A model generated the notes under the pieces. It did no database searches, was not told the DNA's origin, and was given only the letters and a program-made list of their open reading frames with translations. DNA of 6,904 nucleotides, taken from contig JAKDIK010000145.1 of the NCBI GenBank assembly GCA_030450535.1, positions 1 through 6,904 of the forward strand. The letters run 5' to 3'. This stretch comes from Propionibacteriaceae bacterium (GTDB lineage: Bacteria > Actinomycetota > Actinomycetes > Propionibacteriales > Propionibacteriaceae). A program made the position numbers and the translations under genes. Shown piece after piece: positions 6,872 through 6,904 of the stretch (position 1 is the stretch's first letter; each line of letters opens with the position of its first letter).

Positions 6872-6887
6872 GCCCCGACCCCGGGGC
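6872..6887. terminator. GC hairpin, possible transcription terminator
   Basis: GCCCCG-ACCC-CGGGGC is a perfect 6-bp stem with a 4-nt loop, 120 bp past the DUF4193 stop. No T-tract follows, so it would be at best a U-less actinobacterial terminator or a chance hairpin. Confidence 0.25.
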
Positions 6888-6904
6888 GTACGGGCGGGGG
6901 CGCG

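Overview
The window looks like chromosomal DNA from a high-GC actinobacterium (Actinomycetota). The reasons are very high GC with strong third-position bias, GTG starts with GGAGG-type ribosome sites, and several proteins with actinobacterial signatures: SepH (DUF3071), a DUF5998 protein, a DUF4193 zinc-ribbon protein and an actinobacterial-type ParC. The gene set suggests a housekeeping locus, not a mobile or defence island. I see no integrase, transposase, tRNA, rRNA, CRISPR array or toxin-antitoxin pair. A finer taxonomic placement, for example near Propionibacteriales, would be a guess.

Layout. On the minus strand, 1-1406 is the N-terminal 468 residues of topoisomerase IV subunit A (parC), cut by the left window edge. 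Upstream of it, also on minus, 1527-2558 is an App1/DUF2183 HAD-type phosphatase. An 87-bp divergent gap (2559-2645) separates it from a tight plus-strand operon: a DUF5998 protein (2646-3218), an alkaline-phosphatase-superfamily phosphodiesterase/pyrophosphatase (3220-4350) and a thymidine kinase (4352-4999). The two operon junctions share the same 11-bp sequence, with each stop codon one base before the next GTG start. The operon converges with sepH (minus, 5008-6273) across only 8 bp. A 181-bp divergent region (6274-6454) then leads to a small DUF4193 protein (plus, 6455-6751). The last 153 bp hold a CAC-rich tandem repeat and a GC hairpin but no gene I can support.

How the genes relate. 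parC (chromosome decatenation) and sepH (FtsZ-ring stimulation) both act in chromosome segregation and division. Thymidine kinase and the phosphodiesterase would fit nucleotide salvage or turnover, and App1 fits phospholipid metabolism. A shared regulatory logic is not proven by the sequence.

The most noteworthy observation is that SepH appears to start exactly at the helix-turn-helix half of DUF3071. It lacks the roughly 55-residue N-terminal segment I remember from Streptomyces-type SepH, and no other frame upstream encodes it. Its linker also contains two kinds of in-frame tandem repeat and an unrepeated, folded-looking island. I found no convincing wholly new system here; the remaining findings are modest.
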